Below are positions 11,101-19,978 of a stretch of DNA of 64,000 nt, in pieces. Source of the stretch: Litsea cubeba. Taxonomy: Eukaryota > Streptophyta > Magnoliopsida > Laurales > Lauraceae. Position numbers and translations under genes: made by a program. Below the pieces are notes generated by a model. The model saw only the letters and a program-made list of their open reading frames with translations. It did no database searches and was not told the origin of the DNA. Position 1 is the first letter of the stretch, and every line of letters starts with the position of its first letter. The stretch lies in NCBI GenBank assembly GCA_012931725.1, contig WHSA01000561.1, positions 132,290-196,289 on the forward strand, given 5' to 3'.

Positions 11101-12181
11101 AAGGCCTCGAGTTCGGACACTCGGCCAATTCCTAAACTCAGGGTTTTCACCCATCTACAAGGGTTAACAGCCCTGGAAAAGGCCTCGAGTTCGGACACTC
11201 GGCCAATTCCTAAACTCAGGGTTTTCACCCATCTCCGAGGGTTAACAGCCCTGGAAAAGGCCTCGAGTTCGGACACTCGTCCAATTCCTAAACTCAGGGT
11301 TTTCACCCATCTCCAAGGGTTAACAGCCCTGGAAAAGGCCTCGAGTTCGGACACTCGGCCAATTCCTAAACTCAGGGTCTTCACCCATCTACATGGGTTA
11401 ACAGCCGTGGAAAAGGCCTCGAGTTCGGACACTCGGCCAATTCCTAAACTCAGGGTCTTCACCCATCTCCAAGGGTTAACAGCCCTGGAAAATGCCTCGA
11501 GTTCGGACACTCGGCCAATTCCTAAACTCATGGTCTTCACCCATCTCCAAGGGTTAACAGCCCTGGAAAAGGCCTCGAGTTCGGACACTCGGCCAATTCC
11601 TAAACTCAGGGTCTTCACCCATCTCCAAGGGTTAACAGCCCTGGAAAAGGCCTCGAGTTTGGACACTCGGCCAATTCCTAAACTCAGGGTCTTCACCCAT
11701 CTCCAAGGGTTAACAGCCCTGGAAAAGGCCTCGAGTTCGGACACTCGGCCAATTCCTAAACTCAGGGTTTTCACCCATCTCCAAGGGTTAATAGCCCTGG
11801 AAAAGGCCTCGAGTTCGAACACTCGACCAATTCCTAAACTCAGGGTCTTCACCCATCTCCAAGGGTTAACAGCCCTGGAAGAGGCCTCGAGTTCGGACAC
11901 TCAGCCAATTCCTAAACTCAGGGTCTTCACCCATCTCCAAGGGTTAACAGCCCTGGAAAAGGCCTCGAGTTCGGACACTCGGCCAATTCCTAAACTCAGG
12001 GTTTTCACCCATCTACAAGGGTTAACAGCCCTGGAAAAGTCCTCGAGTTCGGACACTCGGCCAATTCCTAAACTCAGGGTTTTCACCCATCTCCAAGGGT
12101 TAACAGCCCTGGAAAAGGCCTCGAGTTCGGACACTCGGCCAATTCCTAAACTCAGGGTTTTTACCCATCTCCAAAGGTTCA
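8126..12181 (+). repeat. 78-bp minisatellite, 52 tandem copies
   Basis: The motif 'cagccctgg' recurs from 8126 to 12104 at exactly 51 x 78 bases, so the array is free of net indels. Each unit carries one CTCGAG and the motif TTCCTAAA. Because 78 = 3 x 26 and no stop falls in several phases, both strands hold very long open frames (882 codons plus, 1035 codons minus) that are by-products of the repeat. A degenerate 53rd unit follows at 12182. Shared rare variants 1,950 bp apart show internal duplication. The unit core is homologous to minisatellites at 23990-24500 and 59440-59750. Confidence 0.97.
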
Positions 12182-12727
12182 TCCGCCTTGGAAAAGACTT
12201 CGAGTTCATACACTCAGTCATTTCCTAAAGCTCCGGGTCATTTCCTAAAGCTCCGGGTCCTGGACCCTGGAAAAGGCTCCGAGCTCCGACGCTCAGTCAC
12301 TTCCTAAATTCTTGGTTTATACACCCCTCAAAGACCGTTGCCGAACTCATGCTCACATCTCTGATCCACTGTCGCAAGGCAGTTCGTCTCGGCCAAAAGC
12401 TGGCCACTTCGGCCAATGGCAGCTCGACAAGATTGCAGTAGAGACTGTTCCATATCACCTCCTCGGCCTCACGACAGTCCTCAGCTCGGCATTAGTGCCG
12501 GATTCTAAGTTGGCAGTTACACTGGTCACCTCGGCAGCATCGCTAGAACACTTCCAACGGGGCTGCGCCTCCGGCGACGGGCCAGCTGGTCATGCCTCGA
12601 TCTCTTAGTTGGTGATGAATCAGTTGGCTGGACCATCAATCTCAAGCGACAAACTACTCCAAGGCACAAGTGTTATCCTCCATGGTACTTAGCTTCCGAC
12701 CTCAAAGAGGAGTCTAATGAGCTCAGA
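12182..12727 (+). other. 3' non-coding region of the gag-only element
   Basis: It begins with one or two short diverged minisatellite units (to about 12320) that resemble the 58-bp unit of the element at 54322 more than the 78-bp array. The remainder has no supported ORF. Confidence 0.7.
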
Positions 12728-12740
12728 AGCTGGGGGGCTT
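12728..12740 (+). promoter_or_regulatory. Polypurine tract
   Basis: AGCTGGGGGGCTT abuts the 3' LTR. It aligns with AGCTAGGGGGCAAT beside the 3' LTR of the autonomous relative. Confidence 0.8.
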
Positions 12741-13629
12741 TGTGTGGGGAAAATCCCAAGAGAATCCTGGGCAAGGTGCTCCATCCCGGGCCCCCGCATC
12801 AGCAAGCCCATCCCGGCAAGTTCGGTCTCGTGCTCCACGCTTCCTATGCTCGACTCCCCCACCTCGGCAATGCACGCCTTAGCAAGACCAGACACTCCAC
12901 CTCGGCAGGATCCACTTCGGCGAAGCATCCCACTTTGGCTGTCCACCTCGGCAACAGTGCCAGGTCCTCACCCGCCATGACACCCCAGCTCGGCTACAGT
13001 GTCAACCCCTTCCACTTCGGCAACAGTGCCCTGACCCTACATCTCCGCCAGGTCTCACCCGGCACGACACTCCATCCCGGCCAAGCGCCTCATATCGATG
13101 AAAGTACTGAGCACTGACAGCTGTCCTCCCATGGACGCTCAAGCACGCTATGGCCCGTGCGACAAGACAAGGGGATAGCCCGTATCTCCTGACAGATCAC
13201 CGTCCACAGCTCCCAAGGCGCCAGGATATGGCCTAACGGGACAAGACATGCTACGACGGGACCAGACAGGCTACGATGAGACCGCGCCTCCCTAGTACCT
13301 GACAAAATGGGCTATGACAAGACAGTCAACTACCCCTTTGCCTCCTCTTCCTCTACATAAACACAGCTACAGCTCCAGAGGAAAGGGCGACGCCATTACC
13401 ACTCTGGTATGCCATCTTCTTCCCCAAATATCTCCTCCTCCCTCTGCTTAGTTCATATACTAACTTAGGCATCGGAGAGCCTTGCGCCGCCCAGGCCAGG
13501 GTCCTCTGACCTACGTTTCCCCTTCCTTTTCTCAGGTTCCAGGCGCAGGCACCGGTGTCCCTAGTCTCACTTGGGTAAGTCCTCTAAGGCACCCCCCATT
13601 ATTGTGGGTCATTATTTTTTGCACCTACA
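12741..13629 (+). repeat. 3' LTR of the gag-only element (889 bp)
   Basis: Partner of 5589-6477; same ends and length, five substitutions. Confidence 0.95.
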
Positions 13630-13634
13630 AGTAT
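13630..13634 (+). repeat. Target-site duplication AGTAT (right)
   Basis: Five bases directly after the 3' LTR, identical to 5584-5588. Confidence 0.93.
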
Positions 13635-13820
13635 ATCTAAAAATGTGGATAACAAAGGCGAGAATGTATGTAGTTGTTATTGATCTGATCAATGAATGCA
13701 TCTCTGTGTTTTGGTATAAGGTAGATTCTGCAAACTCAAGCAAAAACATGGTACATCTTCATGCATTCCCACTCCTTTCTATTAGGAAAAGGTTCATAAG
13801 TCTGAAGACAGATGTAGCGG

Positions 13821-14259
13821 TCAACAAGGACTGACGCAACAACATAGTGTATGTGGTTGAGGCAAATCACAACCTCCTTTGCAAAATCCAGCTTGGATGC
13901 AGTCGTCATGACAGGTCGAAGGGCAACCGGGATTACAACGGATGCGAGTAACAAGACGACCCACATTAAACTTTTCATCAGCTGCATATCTCACAGAAGC
14001 AATTTCTTTGGGTTAGAACTTTACGTATGGTAATAGTAATTATGATAAGTAAATGAAGCAAGTGAAATGTTTTCTTTAGCTTCTTCACGATGAGAGAATT
14101 GAAATTGATTATAAAGACTTAAAATCGGCAATTTCAATTATAGTATAAGAGAAGTATGAAGTGGTGTGGTAGGTGCTTACCCATTACAGTTAATGAAGAA
14201 TATGAGATGAAAAGAGCAAGAAGAAATGCTACAGCAGGAACCTTCCTCATGACTCCCAT
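13821..14259 (-). CDS. Defensin-like cysteine-rich secreted peptide, two exons
   Basis: Exon 1 is 14259-14181 and exon 2 is 13981-13821, with a 199-bp GT-AG intron (donor GTAAGC, acceptor ATGCAG) in phase 1. The joined product is 79 residues. Residues 1-26 are a classic signal peptide with a hydrophobic run AFLLALFIS. The mature part has ten cysteines at 42, 46, 50, 54, 60, 64, 73, 74, 75 and 79, and fits the cysteine-stabilised alpha-beta pattern (CxxxC at 50-54, GxC at 58-60, CxC at 73-75). Secretory exon 1, a phase-1 intron, then one Cys-rich exon is the known layout of plant defensin-like (DEFL/LCR) genes. These act outside the cell in defence or reproductive signalling; the specific role is unknown. 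A TATA box lies 32 bp upstream of the ATG. A retrotransposon sits 187 bp beyond the stop. The in-frame ATG three codons on is an alternative start. Confidence 0.85.
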
Positions 14260-14290
14260 TTTATGACTGGATGGCCTCGAGAACATCAAC

Positions 14291-14297
14291 TTTTATA
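14291..14297 (-). promoter_or_regulatory. TATA box of the defensin-like gene
   Basis: TATAAAA on the minus strand, about 32 bases before the ATG. The implied leader is very short, which may favour the second in-frame ATG (14250). Confidence 0.6.
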
Positions 14298-14371
14298 AGA
14301 GATGGGGAAAGGGGAGAGAATCAGAGAAAAGATATCGGCGCGAGGGTGAATTGGTATGGATATGAGATTTG

Positions 14372-14440
14372 AGTCCGGATCCTGTTTCATAGAAACAATT
14401 GACGAATATGGATTGGATTATGAAGCAGAGGATCCGGACT
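14372..14440. repeat. Inverted repeat upstream of the defensin-like gene
   Basis: Arms at 14372-14390 and 14420-14440 share AGTCCGGATCCT and a TTCAT end as reverse complements, about 110-180 bp upstream of the ATG. It could be a regulatory palindrome or a small fold-back element. Confidence 0.65.
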
Positions 14441-15610
14441 GTTGATATTTATATTTTTCTTAACTTTATGCCATTTTGGGCTAAATACATAATCTAAAGT
14501 ATCTTGTACATAAATCTTCATTGCTGATGTTAATGGAAAGCCAATCTAGGGGAAGCAATTGGATGGTATTGTGATAATCATTGGGGATGTAATTTTCACT
14601 AGGTGAATCAAACTTGACCTTGCTTGGATAAGTGTTGGTCACAAGACAATTAGGTTTGAGACTGTTTTGACCTGTACATCTGACCCATTGTCAAAAGTTA
14701 TTCTTAGGATTAAATATAGGAATGATATTAAGACATTTTAAATTTTGGGTTTTCTCATCATATTATCGATAAATCAGGGCTCATTTGGTAATTTGACTAA
14801 TAAAGTCAAGTCAAGTAAAGAGATGCCCAACGGTTGAACTTTACAGCTAGATAATCTGTGGACATACTTGCGGGGTGAACTTTTTCCCCTTTCCCAGAAA
14901 AGACGTCTAGGGGAAGAAACAGGAAGTCAGGGGACATCACCCGTCAATTATTGCAGATAAGATTCGGAATGGGATTGCCTGCGTGAACTGCTTATTGAAA
15001 TAGGACGGAGGTCAGAACACTTGACTTGACGTACCACATGGTAGGTCAGAACATTTAATGGATAAGCTTTTTAGTGATAAAAAATAAAAAGATAGGTAAT
15101 ACATCTTCATATTACAAATGATTTTAAGATGTGTGTATAAGATAAAACAAAAATAGATATATCAATATCAAACATAGTAATAGCAGCAAAAGTAGTGATT
15201 TTACGGTTTAGATTATAATATATTGGTGATTATTTAAGAGAAGCTATAGCAGGAGAATTAAATTAGCATATACATTGCCATTAGCCATCTCAAATTGTAT
15301 TTTTTTTATTAACATAGAACGGGCTCCTGCATGAATTACATGTGTAATATAATGCCAAAAAAGGAGATTAATGATGATTCACTTATTTTGATGGTTGTTG
15401 GAAGGTCAATAGGGATTCGGGCTATTCTGCAGGCTTGCACATTCAATTTTATTTTCAAGAATGCATCTTCACTACTGAGCATAGAAATTCTATAAAATTG
15501 GAAGCCAAGGCTGTTCTTGTGATCTTGTAAGGTAACTCCTATCTTTCTTTACCACTTTTTTGCAGCTTAAAGTCTGGATTTTATTTGTATGTTAGTTAAT
15601 GGTGTATTTT
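14441..15610. other. AT-rich spacer, no gene recognised
   Basis: I see no supported ORF, RNA gene or clear transposon end. A segment near 14720-14770 resembles one near 5220-5260 (shared 'ttttctcat' and 'attatc'). Confidence 0.4.
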
Positions 15611-15675
15611 GGTGCGACTACGTACTTGTTACCAAATGCTTATTGGTGTGACTACTTACTTGTTACCAAATGCTT
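15611..15675 (+). repeat. Short tandem duplication
   Basis: Two near-identical copies of about 36 bp contain 'cttgttaccaaatgctta'. Confidence 0.75.
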
Positions 15676-15683
15676 AATGAAGT

Positions 15684-16018
15684 TAAGGGTGTTCATGGGC
15701 CGGGTTAATGCATATCTAGGCCCGACCCGGCTTTAGAAACATTGGCTCGGCCCGGCCCAAGCCCGACACGGGCCATAAAGTTAGGCCTGAGAATGCCCAT
15801 TTAATCAATCGGGCCGGGGTGGCTTTTTATCACTTTTGTGGGCATTAGAGCACTAATTAAATTAAATTACATGCATTTCTTACACAAATAAGGCCAGGCT
15901 ATGGGCTTTCCATCACTTAATCCAAGCCCATTTCAATTATTAATCAGGCTCTAATTACATATCCAAGCCCGGCCCACATCGGGCAGGCTAGGCCTGGCCC
16001 GGCCCATGAGCAGCCCTA
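15684..16018. mobile_element. hAT-type MITE, 335 bp
   Basis: Terminal inverted repeats are TAAGGGTGTTCATGGGCC and the complement of the right end, TAGGGCTGCTCATGGGCC. It is flanked by a perfect 8-bp duplication AATGAAGT (15676-15683 and 16019-16026). The TAxGGxTG end and 8-bp TSD are hAT hallmarks. It is rich in GGGCC motifs and has no coding capacity. Confidence 0.9.
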
Positions 16019-16026
16019 AATGAAGT

Positions 16027-17472
16027 ACAATTAAACTTTTGTAAGGAGGAGAATACAAGAATGAAAGCTCATTCTGCACAAGCCAGTAAAGACTTTATTT
16101 AAACTGAAAAATACTTAGGAAATTGGAAAAGTGTTTTCAAGTATATATATACAAGGAAATGTTTTTAATTGGGAAACTGTAAATTTGTTTTGAAAATCAT
16201 CTTAAAAACATATGGACTCAAATTTGTTATAACGTTACAAGTCTAGGATTTACACTCAAGTCTCATCTCAATTTGCAAGTGTTAGAGCATGTAAAAGGAA
16301 AGATAGAATAAAAAAAGAGAGTTGAACATGTTGTTTTACGAAGAAATTCCTGACTTGACCTACTAATTTATAAAAATTGGTGCTGAAAACTCAAGATTTG
16401 GGCTCCCTTTATAACATCCAAAAGTAAAATTCAAGTTAGAATTTTTAACCTAATTGCTTATGGGAGCTTATTGGCGTAGCTAGCCCTACCCCAATTGATT
16501 GGAGATGTATATATATAAATATGGGGAGGGAGCCTATAGAAGGCATGCCACATCAGATCTCATAGAGTTCTCCTTTCTTAAAAAAAAAAATACTTATAAG
16601 AAATTATAGACCCCTTTAGCTTTGACATGGGCCACTACAACTCTCTAAATCTCCTTCCTTAAATCTCTCTTCCTTACTTTTGTTTTTTCCTTTTTATCTT
16701 AATCCTTAAATCACTCTCTAATCTTAATCCATCCTAAAATCTCTGTAACCTATCCTCTCATCACTCAATTTAACCAAGAAAATTAAATATTCTTTTTTTT
16801 TGTTTGGCCCGGGCTAAGCACGAGCCATTGTTTCTAGTCTTTTTAATACAATTATAATCTTTCTTAAGCCCATCAAAATCTTCCAATCTCTTAAAGGTCT
16901 TTAAAATTCAAACTCTTTCCTAATTAAAATCTTCCCTAACATTCCCATAAAATGTTTATTCCAATTTTATGATTTTTCTAAATCCTCTCCAACCAATTCC
17001 AAGCAATCTCACGTTATTCCGTTTCCTTTTCTCTTTAAAGTTCTCAAAACACTCCAGCCAACAGCCATGTGGATTCTGTCACATTTCTGGTTTGGCTTTT
17101 TTCACTTCTTTTATATATAATTTTTTTTTTGGTAAAATTGTTATATGTACTGTTGTTTGAGTATTTTGTTCATTCTATGTCTACATGGTCAAATTTCTGG
17201 TATTTGAACTTTCTTCATTTCTTCTCTAATATATATTGCTGATATTTCCTCTGCTTATGAAATGAGTTTCTTCTTAATTATGATAACATTGATTTTTACA
17301 ATTTAGAAAAAAACCCAAATGAAGTTTTGCAACTGTATCAATCAATAGACCATGCTAATGATGAGGAGCCTTAAAATTATATGGATCCTTTAGGTTGAAC
17401 AAAGGGTCTATGATTTATCTTAATTGGGACCCAATAGAAATAAAGGGGTTAAATTTAATTTATTATGGTTAA
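16027..17472. other. AT-rich spacer, no gene recognised
   Basis: Mostly AT-rich with poly-A/T runs (16580, 16790, 17120). A 63-codon frame at 16969-17160 shows no known motif. Confidence 0.4.
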
Positions 17473-18065
17473 TGTAAAGCCCCCGACCTTAATAGTGCAT
17501 TTAGCTTCTTAATCTTGGTGATTAGTTTAATTAATAGTGATTCTAGCTAATTATGTGGGTATAGTGCTTGAGCAAGTCTCTTTTATCATTCGGAAGTTGT
17601 TCGCGAAGTTTCATTCAATTCCGAATGCGTTTAGTCTTAATAAGGGGTTAAGTTGTGATTTTTAGGAAAATTGAGTGTTTTTCCGAAGAATTCAGTTTTT
17701 TTCCGAATTTGTGCTCATCGTTTTTTGTTCTTGACTCGTCGCGATTCGATGCCTTGAAGCCCTCTCATTTCACTTAAGAAGGGCATTTAAGTCATTTCTC
17801 CTTTTATCTATATTTAAACGCATTCCATTCATTTGTTTCCCACTTCATTTTCTAAGAGGAGCTGCTGGAACTACATCTTCTCCTTTTTCTTCACTACTTC
17901 TTCTTGCTTGTGGGTTTAGAAACCATTCCAAGCCAATTCAGGTGCATCATCACCCTCCTCTCATCTCCTTCATCTCTTAGACCTCAAAATCGATAAGTTT
18001 CCCCAATTCCACTCCTTCCAATTTCCTTCCTTGTTACGGTTTTTAAAAAAAATCTCGAGATTTGT
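17473..18065 (+). mobile_element. Possible truncated LTR (chromovirus-like start)
   Basis: TGTAAAGCCCCCGACC at 17473 resembles LTR starts of Tekay/Del-type chromoviruses, and layout and composition resemble the solo LTR at 41469. No matching right end or TSD is found. Confidence 0.3.
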
Positions 18066-18514
18066 GCAACTCCAATGGTTCAAACTTGATGTCTTGAGGT
18101 TATTAAGACATCCAACTGTTTGAACTATCACCTAGGAGCTTATAATTTAAATAAAATAGAAAATCACGTGCTACCTTAATTGAGCATTATAGCATTGCAT
18201 CTTCCCGCTTTAGACTACAACATTTGTCTCAAAAAGCTTTGATTTTGGGTTTTCCTGTTATAGACATAAAAAGGCCTTTTTGTCTACTTGAAACTGACAC
18301 CTACTTGCTCCATCGAAACAGTCTTTAATGTCAATATTTCTTTCAAAACTCAGTAAGAGAAATAGAGGTGGAGATATAGACTTGCCAAACAGATATATAT
18401 ATTTAAATATATGCTAAAATGCCCCTTCTGTGGTGTTTTTTTATTTTATTTTATTTTTAGCTTTACTTTGCGAAGCTTTGTAATTTTTTCTACTTTTTAG
18501 GACTAGAAATAATG

Positions 18515-18519
18515 GGTTT
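18515..18519 (+). repeat. Target-site duplication GGTTT (left)
   Basis: Identical to 31359-31363. Confidence 0.93.
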
Positions 18520-19451
18520 TGTAGGTGCAGAAAATAATGACCCACAATAAGGAGGGAGCCTTATAGGACTTATCCGATGATGATGATGACTGGGTGCCGT
18601 CCGGAAGCCTGAAAGGGAAGAGCAAACGGTCAGAGGACCCTGGCCTGGGCGGCGCAAGGCTCTCCGATGCCAAAGTCAGTATGGGAACTGGAACAATGGA
18701 AGGAGAGGGAGAAGAGAGACAGAGTAACGGCTCTGGGTATGAAAAATGGCGTACCTTAGATGGTGGTTTGAGCCTCTATTTATAGAGTTTGGAACGTATC
18801 TTTGGAAGATATTATGGTGTGGGTCCCGTGATTCGACTGGGAAGTCACGATCAGCCCACATTGCATTAATTGCGATCCAATCCAGCCCACTTTGCATTAA
18901 ATGCCCGTCGGGTCAGCCCACATCGCATTTAATGCACGTCTTGTTGGGCCAGATCGTGTTGGGCGCCTTTGGCGGTAGGGGTACCAGCGGATCTGCCCTC
19001 GGGCCCTGCCCTGATGTGGCCTTAGCCGCTGGATGCCGCCCGGTCAGGGATCTGCCGAAGATTGTGGGCGGCTGGATGTCGCGTCTGTCCCACCGGCTCG
19101 TGCCCCTATCCCTCCACGTGCCTGATGACGTGGGGGATGAGGGGCGCAAGTGAAGGTTCCCTCTTGCTTCGGCTTCTGTCCTGGCTTCCTCAGCCGAGGT
19201 GGAGTTTTCCTCTGAGATGGCACCCGGGGTGGCTCAGCCGAAGTGGAGCTCCCCGCCGAGATGGCGCCCGGGGTGGACCAGTTCGGCACTAGTGGCCCGG
19301 AGATGCTTGACTTCGGCCGAGGCCTCTGTCCTAGTAGCCGGGGTGAGATTGGTGCCACGTGGATGGCACGGGGATGGCACGTGAGAGTGCTTAGCCTTAT
19401 CTGATGGCTGCGATTAGCTTAATCCTGTGGTTCTGGAAATCTCCCCACACA
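18520..19451 (-). repeat. 3' LTR of the Tat-type element (932 bp)
   Basis: On the plus strand it reads TGTAGGTGC to CCCCACACA. Its TATA (CTATAAATAG on the minus strand) is at 18776-18785. Confidence 0.95.
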
Positions 19452-19465
19452 ATTGCCCCCTAGCT
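19452..19465 (-). promoter_or_regulatory. Polypurine tract
   Basis: On the minus strand AGCTAGGGGGCAAT abuts the 3' LTR. Confidence 0.8.
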
Positions 19466-19742
19466 TTTGACCTCTGAAGTGTGCTAGCCTTTAGGGGTTG
19501 AAAGCTAGAAGAATCCGTCTGGGGATACGGTGATCATTACCTGGTGTCGCTTCAACTCTTTATGCCTGGTGTCGCTTCAACTCTTTAAAGCAATAAATGC
19601 CCTGCCCTGTTCGTCTTGGGAACTGAGTTGACGGCTACACGCGTAGCTTTTGCGCCGATTGCGTTGTCTTATTGATGGGACTGGCACGGGCTTTGAAGTG
19701 TCTCTTCGAATTCGGAGGCGGTCCCAAATGAGGGTTCCCCTT

Positions 19743-19752
19743 CTACAAATAG
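19743..19752 (+). promoter_or_regulatory. TATA-like box of the antisense ORF
   Basis: CTACAAATAG here corresponds to a canonical CTATAAATAG in the sister element (55463-55472), suggesting a decayed TATA box. Confidence 0.5.
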
Positions 19753-19978
19753 GGTCGTCCCCTTCTTTTTCTCGCTCCCGATTTCTTTCGCCTTCGCCTT
19801 TGCTTTCGATTTCTGCTCTGGTTCCTGAGATCTGTTCGAGGAGGACGACCGTAGGACGCGCCCGGATCTGCTCTTGTTCTGCCTCCTCGTCCCTGTAAGT
19901 CGCTTTGTTCTTTCGTCTGGTTCTTCTTGGGGTTTTTTCGATTTCTAGGGTTTTTCTTCGTCGTCACCCCTTCTAGAC

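Larger units (their letters stand above)
5589..13629 (+). mobile_element. Non-autonomous gag-only LTR retrotransposon (TR-GAG-like)
   Basis: A complete 8,041-bp element. It has two 889-bp LTRs beginning TGTGTGGGG and ending CACCTACA, a perfect 5-bp target duplication AGTAT (5584-5588 and 13630-13634), a primer-binding-type site, a polypurine tract and a gag ORF. There is no protease, RT, RNase H or integrase. The internal region is mostly a 4.06-kb minisatellite. I count five differences between the LTRs (about 0.6%), so insertion is recent. Gag, LTR ends, priming sites and minisatellite core match the pol-bearing element at 18520-31358, which suggests mobilisation in trans. The structure fits published gag-only 'TR-GAG' elements; the long array is the odd part. 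Confidence 0.93.

Noticed and set aside
8793..11900. 1,035-codon minus-strand frame as a gene
   Set aside because: Same array artefact; no promoter, no unique sequence and no recognisable domain.
8126..12181. CRISPR array
   Set aside because: Units are contiguous with no unique spacers, and the setting is a plant retroelement.
9580..12228. 882-codon plus-strand frame as a real repeat-protein gene
   Set aside because: It lies wholly in the 78-bp array; an equally long frame runs on the opposite strand, and the start codon is a chance variant (CTCATGG) inside one unit.
13736..13987. 83-codon minus frame starting MQLMKSLMWVVLLL as a secreted protein
   Set aside because: It overlaps exon 2 of the defensin-like gene in another frame; its start lies at the splice acceptor, and the Cys-rich frame with a proper signal exon is far better supported.
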